Shown here one piece after another: positions 1 through 5,057 of a stretch of DNA of 5,057 bases (position 1 is its first letter; each line of letters begins with the position of its first letter). A program made the position numbers and the translations under genes. Under the pieces are notes generated by a model that worked only from the letters and a program-made list of their open reading frames with translations, did not search any database and was not told the DNA's origin. The DNA is taken from the NCBI GenBank assembly GCA_021816545.1, contig JAKAXP010000170.1, positions 1 through 5,057 of the forward strand, read 5' to 3'. This DNA is from Bacteroidota bacterium (GTDB lineage Bacteria; Bacteroidota; Bacteroidia; Bacteroidales; VadinHA17).

Positions 1-1142
1 CTTTCAATTACCTCGGCCTCGGTACCTGTCATCATCTTGACCTGGGTGACATTCGGATTCATCGTGTGGCGGAAGATGCGGCTGGCCGTGGCAATCTTCT
101 TGTTGATGATCGTGTCAATACCTGAGTTCTCCGCAAGGTTTATATATTCCATGTTTTCAACCTCGGCAATAGTCTTCATCACCCCGATCTTCTTCGCCAG
201 CAGGCATGCAAGGATATTGGTCTCAGAGTTGCCTGTAACAGCCACGAAGGCATCCATATGCTGAAGTCCTTCCTCGGCCAGCAGGTCACCGTTCCTGCCG
301 TCGCCGTTGATCACCAGGGTCTCTTCAAGCGCCTCTGCCAGGTCACGGCACTTCTCCATATCAATGTCAATCAGCTTCACCTGGCAGTCGTGCTGCAGTT
401 TCAGGGCGATATGCCTTCCGATGCGGCTTCCCCCGAGGATCATGATGCTTTTGGCCTGAACGTTTTTCTTGCCTGAGAACTTCATCAGATCAGAAATACC
501 CTCTTTTGTTGATATGACGAAGGCCAGGTCACCTTCCCTGAACTGTTCCTTGCCGCGCGGTATGATTGTTTTTTCGTCTCTCTTGATTGCAACGGCCCTG
601 TACTTTATTGAGCCGAGTGAGTGGGTGACTTCCTCAAGTGTTTTATTGAGCACCGGGGCGTTTTTCTCAAGCTTCTGAACATAAAGGGAGAGCAGTCCGC
701 CGGCAAAGTCCATGAATTCAGTGGTCCCCGTCTCCTTCAGGAGGCTGATGACCTCTTTTGCAGCGATAAGCTCAGGGTAGATCAGGTGGTCTATTCCCAT
801 CTCGCGGAAGAACTCCTTGTTGCTCCGCTCAAGATACTCCATGTTGTCAATGCGGGCTATCACCTTCCTTGCACCAAGCTTTTTGGCGAGGATTGCGGAA
901 GTGATGTTAGTGTCCTCATAGTGGGCAACGGCAATGAAGAGATCGGTATTCTTCTTGACAGCCTCCTTGAGTATGTTTATTGATGTTGCCGATCCTTCAT
1001 ATGTAAGCACGTCGATAGAAGCATCAACCGGCTTCAACCGCTCCACCTCTGAATCTATGAGTATTATCTCGTGTTCGCTCTGCGAGAGCATCTTGGCAAG
1101 GTGTGTTCCCACCTCGCCTGCACCTGCAATGACTATTCTCAT
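1..1142 (-). CDS. trkA: Trk potassium uptake system regulatory subunit TrkA (3' end outside window)
   Basis: Cytoplasmic NAD(H)-binding RCK protein that gates a TrkH/TrkG-type K+ channel at the inner membrane. I translated the minus strand from the ATG at 1142-1140: 380 codons are open with no stop or frameshift, and the frame runs off the left edge. The family is usually about 450 residues, so roughly the last 70 (second RCK_C domain) are missing. The order seen is RCK_N with GAGEVG at residues 7-12 and acidic D30 ending the second strand, an RCK_C region around 140-225, then a second RCK_N with GGSRIG at 237-242 and D259. This duplicated layout separates TrkA from single-domain KtrA. An AAGG lies 5 nt before the ATG, a fair ribosome site. 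The gene begins 43 bp after comEC and has a candidate promoter in that gap. A trkH gene would be expected downstream, beyond position 1, but is not visible. Confidence 0.95.
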   Translation of the reverse strand, partial: MRIVIAGAGEVGTHLAKMLSQSEHEIILIDSEVERLKPVDASIDVLTYEGSATSINILKEAVKKNTDLFIAVAHYEDTNITSAILAKKLGARKVIARIDNMEYLERSNKEFFREMGIDHLIYPELIAAKEVISLLKETGTTEFMDFAGGLLSLYVQKLEKNAPVLNKTLEEVTHSLGSIKYRAVAIKRDEKTIIPRGKEQFREGDLAFVISTKEGISDLMKFSGKKNVQAKSIMILGGSRIGRHIALKLQHDCQVKLIDIDMEKCRDLAEALEETLVINGDGRNGDLLAEEGLQHMDAFVAVTGNSETNILACLLAKKIGVMKTIAEVENMEYINLAENSGIDTIINKKIATASRIFRHTMNPNVTQVKMMTGTEAEVIE

Positions 1143-1164
1143 TTCCGCCTTGATAAAAACAGGG

Positions 1165-1172
1165 CAAAGTTA
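1165..1172 (-). promoter_or_regulatory. Candidate Bacteroidota -7 promoter box for trkA
   Basis: Read on the minus strand, this is TAACTTTG, an exact match to the Bacteroidota housekeeping -7 element TAnnTTTG. It sits 22 bp before the trkA ATG, which would give a leader of about 15-20 nt. At the right distance upstream there is no good -33 TTTG: the nearest TTG is 24 bp away, inside the end of comEC, a few bases too far. The same ATAACTTTGC core occurs before ruvX, which supports it being functional. Confidence is moderate because only half of the promoter is convincing. Confidence 0.5.
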
Positions 1173-1185
1173 TACAAAAGAAATG

Positions 1186-2922
1186 TCACCCGGGTTCAAT
1201 CTGTTCAATCTTTAATCCCCGTGTGCAGGCATGCTTCTGCACCTCCGGCGGAACACCGCCGGGGGATGAGGGTACAAGAAGTAACCTGCCATGTTGCCTG
1301 ACTGTTAGCTTGTCACCCCTTACATTGTATGTTATGATCCGGTCACGGCGCATCTCATTCACTGTCTTGACTCCATTGAATGCAATTAGCATCATGGCCG
1401 CGACGAGGAACGGCCTGAGGGTTATGCGGGCGGTGCGGAGCAGGGCCGCAAGTAACAGTCCTGCCGCAACTGTCAGCAGGATGGTCTCCGCAGCGGACAT
1501 GCCGATATTTGTTATTACACCGTGATCCGTTGAGCTGATCACCCTGGTGAAACCGAGGGTGAATCCGGCCAGGCTGTCAAGAAGGATGGCGATGAAGGAG
1601 GCCAGGGCAGGAAGGGGAGATGCTGCAAGCATCAGCATGGCGAGGACCAGGACCGCGAATGAGATTGGAATGACGACAATATTCGTAAGCAGAAACAGGA
1701 GGGGAAAGATATTGAAGAGCCTTACTGACAGAGCCAGTGTTCCTGCCTGTGCAACAAGTGATACAGCAGTCATCTGCCACAGGTAGTCTGAAATCCTGTT
1801 CCTGGTCTTAATGAGTTTGTAAAGCGGCGTATAAAAAGCAATTATAAAGCCAACGGCAATATATGACAGCTGGAATCCCGCCTCGAAAATAACCGACGGA
1901 TGGAGGGCCGTAAGTATAAAGGCTGATGCCAGCAGGTTATTCATTCCTGCCGCAGGCCTGTTGAGGATGCTTCCGGCCTGAAGGAACGTAAACATGATTG
2001 TTGCTCGCAATACTGAAGGGGTGAGGCCGGTGATGAATGCAAATCCCCATAGCGCGGGCACTATTATCAGTACCCTGGCACGCTTCAGCCGTCCCTTCAT
2101 GAAGAAGAGGAGCCATGACAGGGCCATGCTTATCATCCCGACATGCAATCCTGATACTGCCATTATATGCATTGCGCCGGACCTTGAGAAGGATGTCAGC
2201 CGTTCCTTTTCAAGGAGTTCCTTATCACCAATTGTCAGGGCCGTGATGAGCCCCAGGGATTCGCCCTCAAGCCCTGCCCTGCGGAATGACTCAATCATAC
2301 CGTGAGCTGCAATGAGCGACTTTTCCCTTAACGAGCGATGGCTTCCTCTCTTATAACCAGTGATATCACCGGCCCTGAAGAAGGCCATGTGCTTTATCCC
2401 CTGACCCTCCATATAACGGCTGTAGTTGAATTCGCACGGGTTGCCGTTGTTCTCAATCCTCACAGGCCTGACTCGGATACGGATTATATCACCCGGCTTC
2501 CAGGAGGCAGGAACCGTATCACCAATGAACCACAGAAGCACGGATCCCCTGGGGAAGGTGACACTGTCAGCGGAACACGTACTGAGAATACGGGCCCGCA
2601 GTGAACAGCCGCTGTTGCCCCTGTCAGGATAACCGGATAAACGGAGGGTGATTTCCTGTCTTTCGGTATCAAGGTCATCAAGACTTACCCGTTCACCGGC
2701 ACGCAGCAGGTATCCTCCGGTTACAAGGAAGAGCATGAGGGCAGCCCCGAATACGACATCTGAAAGGTAGCTTTTACGCAGGAGCCGCAGTGTCAATACT
2801 GCCAGGGCAAAGAGGGCTCCGGCTGCCGCAGCAACAGTCAAGCCAGGCACGTATTCTGCGCAGATCACACCGGCACAGAGCGGAACGGTAAGCCTCAGGA
2901 ACGGTACTTCCCTGAATTCCAC
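1186..2922 (-). CDS. comEC: ComEC/Rec2-family competence membrane protein, lacking the metallo-beta-lactamase domain
   Basis: Polytopic inner-membrane protein, 578 residues, of the family that forms the channel carrying single-stranded DNA into the cytoplasm during natural transformation. Seen in order: an N-terminal hydrophobic pair (about 10-72); a soluble DUF4131-like section (about 75-190) containing NPCEFNY at 161-167, close to the family's NPxxFDY; and a multi-helix Competence domain (about 220-515) with the hallmark HIMAVSGLHVG at 252-262 and GLTPSVLRA at 299-307. Only about 55 residues follow the last helix, and there is no HxHxDH metal site, so the nuclease-like domain of Bacillus-type ComEC is absent. 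The start is GTG (2922-2920): an in-frame TGA lies two codons upstream and the next ATG is about residue 63, inside the membrane region, so GTG is the only sensible start. No Shine-Dalgarno is visible. Whether this host is competent cannot be told from the window. Some Bacteroidota homologues may serve other roles. Confidence 0.9.
   Translation of the reverse strand: MEFREVPFLRLTVPLCAGVICAEYVPGLTVAAAAGALFALAVLTLRLLRKSYLSDVVFGAALMLFLVTGGYLLRAGERVSLDDLDTERQEITLRLSGYPDRGNSGCSLRARILSTCSADSVTFPRGSVLLWFIGDTVPASWKPGDIIRIRVRPVRIENNGNPCEFNYSRYMEGQGIKHMAFFRAGDITGYKRGSHRSLREKSLIAAHGMIESFRRAGLEGESLGLITALTIGDKELLEKERLTSFSRSGAMHIMAVSGLHVGMISMALSWLLFFMKGRLKRARVLIIVPALWGFAFITGLTPSVLRATIMFTFLQAGSILNRPAAGMNNLLASAFILTALHPSVIFEAGFQLSYIAVGFIIAFYTPLYKLIKTRNRISDYLWQMTAVSLVAQAGTLALSVRLFNIFPLLFLLTNIVVIPISFAVLVLAMLMLAASPLPALASFIAILLDSLAGFTLGFTRVISSTDHGVITNIGMSAAETILLTVAAGLLLAALLRTARITLRPFLVAAMMLIAFNGVKTVNEMRRDRIITYNVRGDKLTVRQHGRLLLVPSSPGGVPPEVQKHACTRGLKIEQIEPG
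1194..1211 (-). repeat. Perfect 9-bp tandem duplication at the 3' end of comEC
   Basis: On the minus strand AGATTGAAC occurs twice in immediate succession. It lies in frame in the last codons of comEC and encodes part of KIEQIEPG. It is 22 bp upstream of the -7 box for trkA, so it could be a direct-repeat operator or simply a small slippage duplication. The sequence alone does not decide. Confidence 0.6.
1223..1242 (-). repeat. Inverted repeat (hairpin) inside the comEC 3' end
   Basis: GTGCAG and CTGCAC form a perfect 6-bp stem around an 8-nt loop that itself contains the palindrome GCATGC. It is within comEC coding sequence and has no T-tract after it, so it is not a standard terminator. 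Confidence 0.45.
1245..1262 (-). repeat. GC-rich inverted repeat (hairpin) inside the comEC 3' end
   Basis: CCGGCGG and CCGCCGG make a perfect 7-bp all-GC stem with a 4-nt loop, in codons for the PGGVPPE stretch of ComEC. It is only 2 bp from the neighbouring hairpin at 1223-1242. There is no T-tract in the direction of transcription. It may slow ribosomes or polymerase or stabilise a processed 3' end, but could also be a by-product of Gly/Pro codons. Confidence 0.5.
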
Positions 2923-2944
2923 GGATCAGCAGCTTAAGACCCAT

Positions 2945-2976
2945 GTAAGTTATGAAATTTATGAATACCGGTCAAA
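2945..2976 (-). promoter_or_regulatory. Weak candidate promoter for comEC
   Basis: In the 64-bp gap between def and comEC the minus strand has TTTG (2976-2973), then a 20-bp spacer, then TAACTTAC (2952-2945). The spacing fits the Bacteroidota -33/-7 promoter (TTTG, about 19-21 bp, TAnnTTTG), but the last two bases of the -7 box are wrong. Transcription would begin near 2938, about 15-20 nt before the GTG start. The -33 TTTG lies at the loop of a small inverted repeat (2967-2982). Read-through from ruvX-def is the alternative source of comEC transcript. Confidence 0.3.
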
Positions 2977-2982
2977 TCCGGT
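2967..2982 (-). repeat. Short inverted repeat in the def-comEC gap
   Basis: ACCGG and CCGGT flank a 6-nt centre, giving a 5-bp GC-rich stem 5 bp after the def stop codon. There is no T-tract directly after it, so it is at best a weak pause or partial terminator. It overlaps the -33 half of the candidate comEC promoter, so an operator is possible but unsupported. Confidence 0.3.
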
Positions 2983-2986
2983 TTGG

Positions 2987-3547
2987 TCACCTGCCGTTTG
3001 GAAGGACGGTGCGGTAGGTGGCTTCAAATTTTCCCTTGCTGATATCGTTCAGCTTGCCCTTGATCAGGCGCCGGCGGAGCGGACTGAGCAAGTCCGGGAA
3101 GAGGATACCGTCAAGGTGGTCATACTCGTGGAGGACAACCCTGGCCTTGTAACCTGAATATACCTCGTCGTGGAAGTTCCACTGCTGGTCATAGTACTGA
3201 ATGCGTATTTCAGATTCTCGGTCAACCTCCTCATGAAGACCGGGGAGACTAAGGCACCCTTCGTTCATGGGTACTTTGACACCCTTGCGTTCCACCACCT
3301 GAGGGTTGATGAATGCCTGTCTGAAATCCTTCATCTCAGGGTGGTCTTCGGCAAGCGGTTCACCGTCAATCACAAACAGTCTTATTGATTTTCCGACCTG
3401 CGGTGCTGCAAGGCCAAGGCCGTCAGATTTGTACATCGTTTCGAACATGTCTTCAACAAACCTGTCAAGATCAGGGTAACTGTGGTCTATTTCCTGCGCT
3501 ACTTTCCGGAGGACCGGGTGTCCGTATACGTAAATGGGGTATGTCAT
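2987..3547 (-). CDS. def: Peptide deformylase
   Basis: Cytoplasmic metalloenzyme that removes the formyl group from the starting methionine of new polypeptides, before methionine aminopeptidase acts. The 186-residue protein has all three family motifs: GLGLAAPQ at 43-50 (motif 1), EGCLSLPG at 96-103 (motif 2) and HEYDHLDG at 140-147 (motif 3). Predicted metal ligands are C98, H140 and H144, and the catalytic acid/base is E141. All are intact, so it should be active. The length is normal for the family. EGCLS rather than a degenerate motif 2 argues for a true deformylase and not an inactive paralogue. The start MTYPIYVYGHPVLRK matches the usual position of the N-terminus. It begins 7 bp after ruvX, and an AAAGGA lies within the ruvX 3' end, so translation of the pair is probably linked in one mRNA. 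Confidence 0.98.
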   Translation of the reverse strand: MTYPIYVYGHPVLRKVAQEIDHSYPDLDRFVEDMFETMYKSDGLGLAAPQVGKSIRLFVIDGEPLAEDHPEMKDFRQAFINPQVVERKGVKVPMNEGCLSLPGLHEEVDRESEIRIQYYDQQWNFHDEVYSGYKARVVLHEYDHLDGILFPDLLSPLRRRLIKGKLNDISKGKFEATYRTVLPNGR

Positions 3548-3554
3548 TTTTACT

Positions 3555-3983
3555 TCAGTTCCTTTGTTTGTTTTCCTCTGCCCTCAACCACGACTGGAGT
3601 ATAATTGACGCACTTATGCGGTCAGTCATTGCCTTGTCGCGTCTGCCGCTTTTCCTTACTCCGCCGTCAATCATCGCCTGCATCGCCATCTGTGATGTGA
3701 AGCGCTCATCAGCAAGGTGCAGTGGTGTTTCCGGGAAAACCTTCCTGAACCTGGCAATGAACGGATCGATGTATTTTACGCTTTCACTGGGCAAATTGTT
3801 CACAGTCACAGGGTAGCCTATCACAACATCAGTCACGTTTTCACACGGAATATAATCGCGAAGAAAGGCTTCCAGCTGTCCTGACGGCACGGTTACAAGC
3901 GGGGAAGCGATGATCCTCAACGGATCCGTGACCGCCAGTCCGCATCTCTTCCTTCCGTAGTCTATTGCCAGTGCCCTGCCCAT
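3555..3983 (-). CDS. ruvX: RuvX/YqgF family RNase H-fold nuclease (putative Holliday junction resolvase / pre-16S rRNA nuclease)
   Basis: Small cytoplasmic nuclease of 142 residues, normal for the family. E. coli YqgF is essential and processes the 5' end of pre-16S rRNA; mycobacterial RuvX resolves Holliday junctions in vitro, so both names are in use. Seen here: AIDYG at 6-10 with catalytic D8, VVIGYPVT at 53-60 (strand and turn of the fold), ADERFTS at 91-97 with E93, and DRISASIILQSWL at 121-133 with D121, completing the acidic D-E-D site. The ATG at 3983 is the first in frame after an upstream TAA and places D8 at the normal distance from the N-terminus. It is the first gene after the nifJ terminator, has a -7 box 47 bp upstream, and is followed by def after 7 bp. 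Confidence 0.95.
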   Translation of the reverse strand: MGRALAIDYGRKRCGLAVTDPLRIIASPLVTVPSGQLEAFLRDYIPCENVTDVVIGYPVTVNNLPSESVKYIDPFIARFRKVFPETPLHLADERFTSQMAMQAMIDGGVRKSGRRDKAMTDRISASIILQSWLRAEENKQRN

Positions 3984-4029
3984 GACTTCAATGATTCCTG
4001 CCTGTAGCTTAAAATTTCTGTTCAGGCTG

Positions 4030-4037
4030 CAAAGTTA
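4030..4037 (-). promoter_or_regulatory. Candidate Bacteroidota -7 promoter box for ruvX (and the operon below it)
   Basis: The minus strand reads TAACTTTG, an exact TAnnTTTG match, 46 bp before the ruvX ATG, giving a leader of about 40 nt. The -33 position 19-21 bp upstream falls in the T-rich tail and final bases of the nifJ terminator (CTTC/TTCT rather than TTTG), so the upstream half is poor. The flanking ATAACTTTGC is shared with the box before trkA. Confidence 0.55.
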
Positions 4038-4052
4038 TCGGTTTTCCACCAT

Positions 4053-4087
4053 AAAAAGAAGAGAGCCGGTCAGTGCCGGCTCTCTTC
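4053..4087 (-). terminator. Intrinsic terminator of nifJ
   Basis: On the minus strand a perfect 12-bp stem (GAAGAGAGCCGG paired with CCGGCTCTCTTC) encloses a 6-nt loop and is followed directly by TTTTT at 4057-4053. The hairpin spans 4058-4087, starting 17 bp after the nifJ stop codon. On the plus strand the stem is preceded, not followed, by the A-tract, so it terminates only in the nifJ direction. It separates nifJ from the ruvX-def-comEC-trkA group. Confidence 0.92.
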
Positions 4088-4104
4088 AGGTATTGAAAAC
4101 AGCT

Positions 4105-5057
4105 TTACTCTGTTTTGGTTTCAGTTTCAGCAGGTACTGCACCGAACTGCATCTCTGAAAGACGCTTGTAGGTGTTATACCTCCATTTTGCATTTTCCTC
4201 TGCCTGTTTGAACAGCACGTCGGCTTCGCCGGGGAAGTCCTTCAGCAGCGATGTGTAACGAACCTCTGACCTGAGGAATTCCTGGAACTTCGTCCAGTCA
4301 GGCTCCTTGGAATCGAGCTGGAACGGGTTCTTGCCTTCAGCCTCAAGGCGCGGATCAAACCTGTAAAGATGCCAGTATCCTGAGGTTACTGCGTCTTCAG
4401 CCTGCTGCTGTGTCTTGCCCATGCCATTGCGGAGACCATGGTTGATACAGGGTGAGTAGGCGATGATGAGTGACGGCCCGGGATATTCCTCGGCTTCACG
4501 TATAGCCTTGAAATACTGGTTCTGGCTCGAGCCCATCGATACCTGTGCCACATATACATAACCATAGCTCATTGCCATCTGTCCGAGATCTTTCTTGCGG
4601 ATCTTCTTTCCTGAAGCGGCGAATTTAGCAACTGCACCTGCAGGTGTTGACTTGGACGCCTGTCCTCCTGTGTTGGAGTATACTTCAGTATCAAGGACCA
4701 GGACATTGATATTTTCACCGGAGGCAAGGACATGGTCGAGGCCGCCGTAGCCGATATCATAAGCCCAGCCATCACCGCCGAATACCCAGAATGACTTCTT
4801 GATCAGGTATTCCTTCAGCCCGAGGATCTCAGCGCAGACGGGAGACTTATCCCTTTCACATGCAGCTATAACCTTGTCGGCAATAGCCCTGGTGACTCTG
4901 GAGTTGTCCTTTTCAGCTATCCATTCGTTGAAGGCTGCAACAGTCTCAGGTGCCAGTCCGCTGCCGAGGCTCTCCTTCATCAGGCGCTCAATGCGTTCCC
5001 TGATGCGGGTGGAGCCAAGCATGAGGCCGAAGCCGTACTCTGCATTGTCTTCAAACA
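4105..5057 (-). CDS. nifJ: Pyruvate:ferredoxin (flavodoxin) oxidoreductase, C-terminal part (5' end outside window)
   Basis: Cytoplasmic TPP- and iron-sulfur-dependent enzyme that oxidises pyruvate with CoA to acetyl-CoA and CO2 and passes electrons to ferredoxin or flavodoxin; central to fermentative metabolism in anaerobes. The frame is open from the right edge, so the first ATG at 5022 is internal: the residues before it, FEDNAEYGFGL, are the conserved SLFEDNAEYGFG region. About 316 residues are visible out of the usual 1,170-1,200, so roughly the first 850-plus are missing, including the ferredoxin-like clusters and the CxxC of the proximal 4Fe-4S cluster. Visible here is the TPP-binding domain, with GDG at visible residues 94-96 and NTGGQ at 128-132, then SPCINHG with C203, which corresponds to the last proximal-cluster ligand of characterised homologues. 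The protein ends in an acidic ETETKTE tail and is followed by a strong terminator. Nothing looks broken. Confidence 0.97.
   Translation of the reverse strand, partial: FEDNAEYGFGLMLGSTRIRERIERLMKESLGSGLAPETVAAFNEWIAEKDNSRVTRAIADKVIAACERDKSPVCAEILGLKEYLIKKSFWVFGGDGWAYDIGYGGLDHVLASGENINVLVLDTEVYSNTGGQASKSTPAGAVAKFAASGKKIRKKDLGQMAMSYGYVYVAQVSMGSSQNQYFKAIREAEEYPGPSLIIAYSPCINHGLRNGMGKTQQQAEDAVTSGYWHLYRFDPRLEAEGKNPFQLDSKEPDWTKFQEFLRSEVRYTSLLKDFPGEADVLFKQAEENAKWRYNTYKRLSEMQFGAVPAETETKTE

Noticed and set aside
1223..1262. comEC 3' hairpins as a terminator between comEC and trkA
   Set aside because: No T-tract follows either stem on the minus strand, and both are inside coding sequence before the stop codon.
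37..1301. Series of overlapping plus-strand open frames of 69-120 residues
   Set aside because: They lie opposite trkA, whose 380-codon frame is intact and clearly recognisable. They overlap one another in different frames and show no family features.
1223..2632. Plus-strand open frames of 68-103 residues opposite comEC
   Set aside because: Shadow frames of a GC-balanced, hydrophobic minus-strand gene; no conserved motifs and no promoter or ribosome sites.
3385..3816. 143-residue open frame on the plus strand, antisense to def and ruvX
   Set aside because: Both strands overlap here, but the minus-strand proteins have complete catalytic motifs; the plus-strand translation resembles no family I know and lacks a ribosome site or sensible neighbours.
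4569..4775. 68-residue minus-strand frame inside nifJ
   Set aside because: It is an alternative frame of the TPP-binding domain of NifJ, which is intact in the main frame.
5020..5022. ATG as the start of a separate 305-residue protein
   Set aside because: The frame stays open upstream to the right edge and encodes the conserved FEDNAEYGFG of NifJ, so this ATG is internal.
1..5057. Defence system, mobile element, CRISPR array, riboswitch or RNA gene
   Set aside because: The genes are all familiar core families covering nearly all of the window. The gaps are 7-121 bp and contain only the terminator, promoter boxes and short repeats listed; no transposase, integrase, repeat array or tRNA-like structure is seen.

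Overview
The window carries five protein-coding genes, all on the minus strand, packed tightly and with no mobile element, CRISPR array, tRNA or rRNA that I can see. In transcription order (high to low coordinate) they are: the C-terminal end of a pyruvate:ferredoxin/flavodoxin oxidoreductase (nifJ, cut by the right edge), ruvX (yqgF), def (peptide deformylase), a comEC-family membrane protein, and trkA (regulatory subunit of a Trk potassium uptake system, cut by the left edge).

The likely host is an anaerobic or facultative member of the Bacteroidota, probably near Bacteroidales/Marinilabiliales. The reasons are the style of the protein sequences (a deformylase opening MTYPIYVYGHPVLRKVA, a ComEC opening FREVPFLRL with no nuclease domain), a pyruvate oxidoreductase of the anaerobic type, and the exact Bacteroidota -7 promoter box TAnnTTTG (here TAACTTTG) ahead of both ruvX and trkA. 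Shine-Dalgarno sequences are weak or absent at most starts, as is usual in that phylum. This is inference from sequence features, not a database result.

Layout: nifJ ends at 4105 and is followed by a strong intrinsic terminator (4058-4087 plus a T-tract). Its tail lies where the -33 region of the ruvX promoter should be, so this 121-bp gap both ends one transcription unit and starts the next. ruvX and def are 7 bp apart and almost certainly co-transcribed. comEC follows def after 64 bp, starts with GTG, and has a weak candidate promoter of its own in the gap. trkA follows comEC after 43 bp and has a candidate promoter there. Thus ruvX-def-comEC-trkA may be read through as one operon with internal promoters.

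The gene set is mostly housekeeping: rRNA maturation or recombination (RuvX), N-terminal maturation of new proteins (Def), DNA uptake channel (ComEC), K+ transport control (TrkA) and pyruvate oxidation (NifJ). I found no convincing new system. The points most worth a second look are the short, nuclease-less ComEC with repeats and hairpins crowded at its 3' end, its GTG start and possible own promoter, and the terminator/promoter overlap between nifJ and ruvX.
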